Made by a program: the position numbers and the translations under genes | Source of the DNA: a bacterium | GTDB taxonomy: Bacteria; Ratteibacteria; UBA8468; B48-G9; JAFGKM01 | NCBI GenBank assembly: GCA_021157805.1 | Contig: JAGGVW010000204.1 | Span: 1 to 5,953, forward strand | Direction: 5' to 3' | Length of the DNA: 5,953 bases | Notes under the pieces: model-generated | What the model was told of the DNA's origin: nothing | The model's database searches: none | Seen by the model: only the letters and a program-made list of their open reading frames with translations | In this document: piece after piece, positions 5,747-5,953 of the stretch | Layout of the letters: each line of letters begins with the position of its first letter | Position numbering within the stretch: position 1 is the stretch's first letter

Positions 5747-5953
5747 AATTTTTTAAAAGAAATTCTACAATCCTGTTCATTTTTAAAAAGTTTGAACCCT
5801 TAATTAATACTCCATCTCCCTTTTTAACTTTTTTTCTTATAAATCCATTGAGATGCTCAATATCTGAAAAATGTTTTCCTGAAGTTATATCAGATATAAC
5901 TTTACTTTTTTCTCCAAAAGTAATCACATAATCAATATCAAGTTTTTTTACCA
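5745..5953 (-). CDS. murF: UDP-N-acetylmuramoyl-tripeptide--D-alanyl-D-alanine ligase (MurF), C-terminal part only
   Basis: These are the last 68 residues of a Mur ligase whose start lies beyond the right edge of the window. MurF joins D-alanyl-D-alanine to UDP-MurNAc-tripeptide, completing the cytoplasmic pentapeptide precursor that MraY uses. The visible part is the C-terminal Rossmann-like domain: a strand DYVITFGEKS after the edge, then KKGDGVLIKGSNFLKMNRIVEFL near the end, split here as KKGDGVLIKGS and NFLKMNRIVEFL. This matches the MurF terminal pattern in which GD-VLVKGS is followed by a short loop and a final helix with a conserved Met. The frame stays open to 5951. A GTG at 5927-5925 could be mistaken for a start but is internal (Val in DYVITF). 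Together with the position directly before mraY and murD, the identity is well supported, although a fragment this short cannot exclude another Mur ligase on sequence alone. The catalytic ATPase domain is outside the window. Confidence 0.87.
   Translation of the reverse strand, partial: VKKLDIDYVITFGEKSKVISDITSGKHFSDIEHLNGFIRKKVKKGDGVLIKGSNFLKMNRIVEFLLKN
5882..5902. repeat. Perfect 10-bp inverted repeat with one-base centre, inside murF
   Basis: AAGTTATATC at 5882-5891 is followed by a single A at 5892 and then the exact reverse complement GATATAACTT at 5893-5902. It lies within murF, over the codons for the residues VISDIT. Because the loop is only one base it would form a poor RNA hairpin, so if it works at all it would be as a DNA site for a dimeric protein. 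It may equally be chance in AT-rich coding sequence. Confidence 0.6.

Noticed and set aside
5745..5927. A separate small 60-residue gene starting at the GTG at 5927
   Set aside because: The frame stays open upstream to the window edge and the sequence before the GTG continues the MurF C-terminal domain, so this is the tail of murF.

Overview
The window is an AT-rich (by eye roughly one third G+C), gene-dense piece of a bacterial chromosome. It carries two gene groups that run toward each other. A peptidoglycan pathway (MurF, MraY, MurD, FtsW) makes this a walled bacterium. Codons are strongly A/T-biased throughout, genes are packed with 4-base or near-zero spacing, and there is no mobile element, RNA gene or CRISPR array. 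I cannot name the lineage from this sequence alone. An uncultured or poorly sampled AT-rich bacterial phylum is plausible, but that is a guess.

Left half, plus strand (about 2-2263): the last 100 codons of a GTP-type phosphoenolpyruvate carboxykinase, a complete class I aspartate aminotransferase that starts in an ATGA overlap with it, and one nucleotide later a 272-residue exported protein of unknown function. The first two genes connect phosphoenolpyruvate, oxaloacetate and aspartate. The third has a clear signal peptide, and its role cannot be read from sequence.

Right half, minus strand, reading from 5953 down to 2260: the C-terminal end of murF, then complete mraY, murD and ftsW. This is the classic order of the division and cell wall (dcw) cluster. 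MurF completes UDP-MurNAc-pentapeptide in the cytoplasm, and MraY moves the phospho-sugar-peptide onto undecaprenyl phosphate to make lipid I. MurD acts earlier, adding D-glutamate. FtsW polymerises lipid II at the septum. Junctions are tight: the mraY ribosome binding site is fused to the murF stop, mraY and murD overlap as ATGA, and ftsW starts 35 bases inside murD. Translational coupling is therefore likely. The usual next genes, murG and murC, do not follow.

The two groups meet tail to tail at 2260-2263, where one palindromic TTAA supplies both stop codons. There is no intergenic stretch longer than about 10 bases anywhere, so promoters and terminators for both groups lie outside the window or inside coding sequence. 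I see no previously undescribed system here. The most useful leads are the unknown exported protein, the shared stop, the truncated dcw order, some FtsW motif substitutions and one inverted repeat inside murF.
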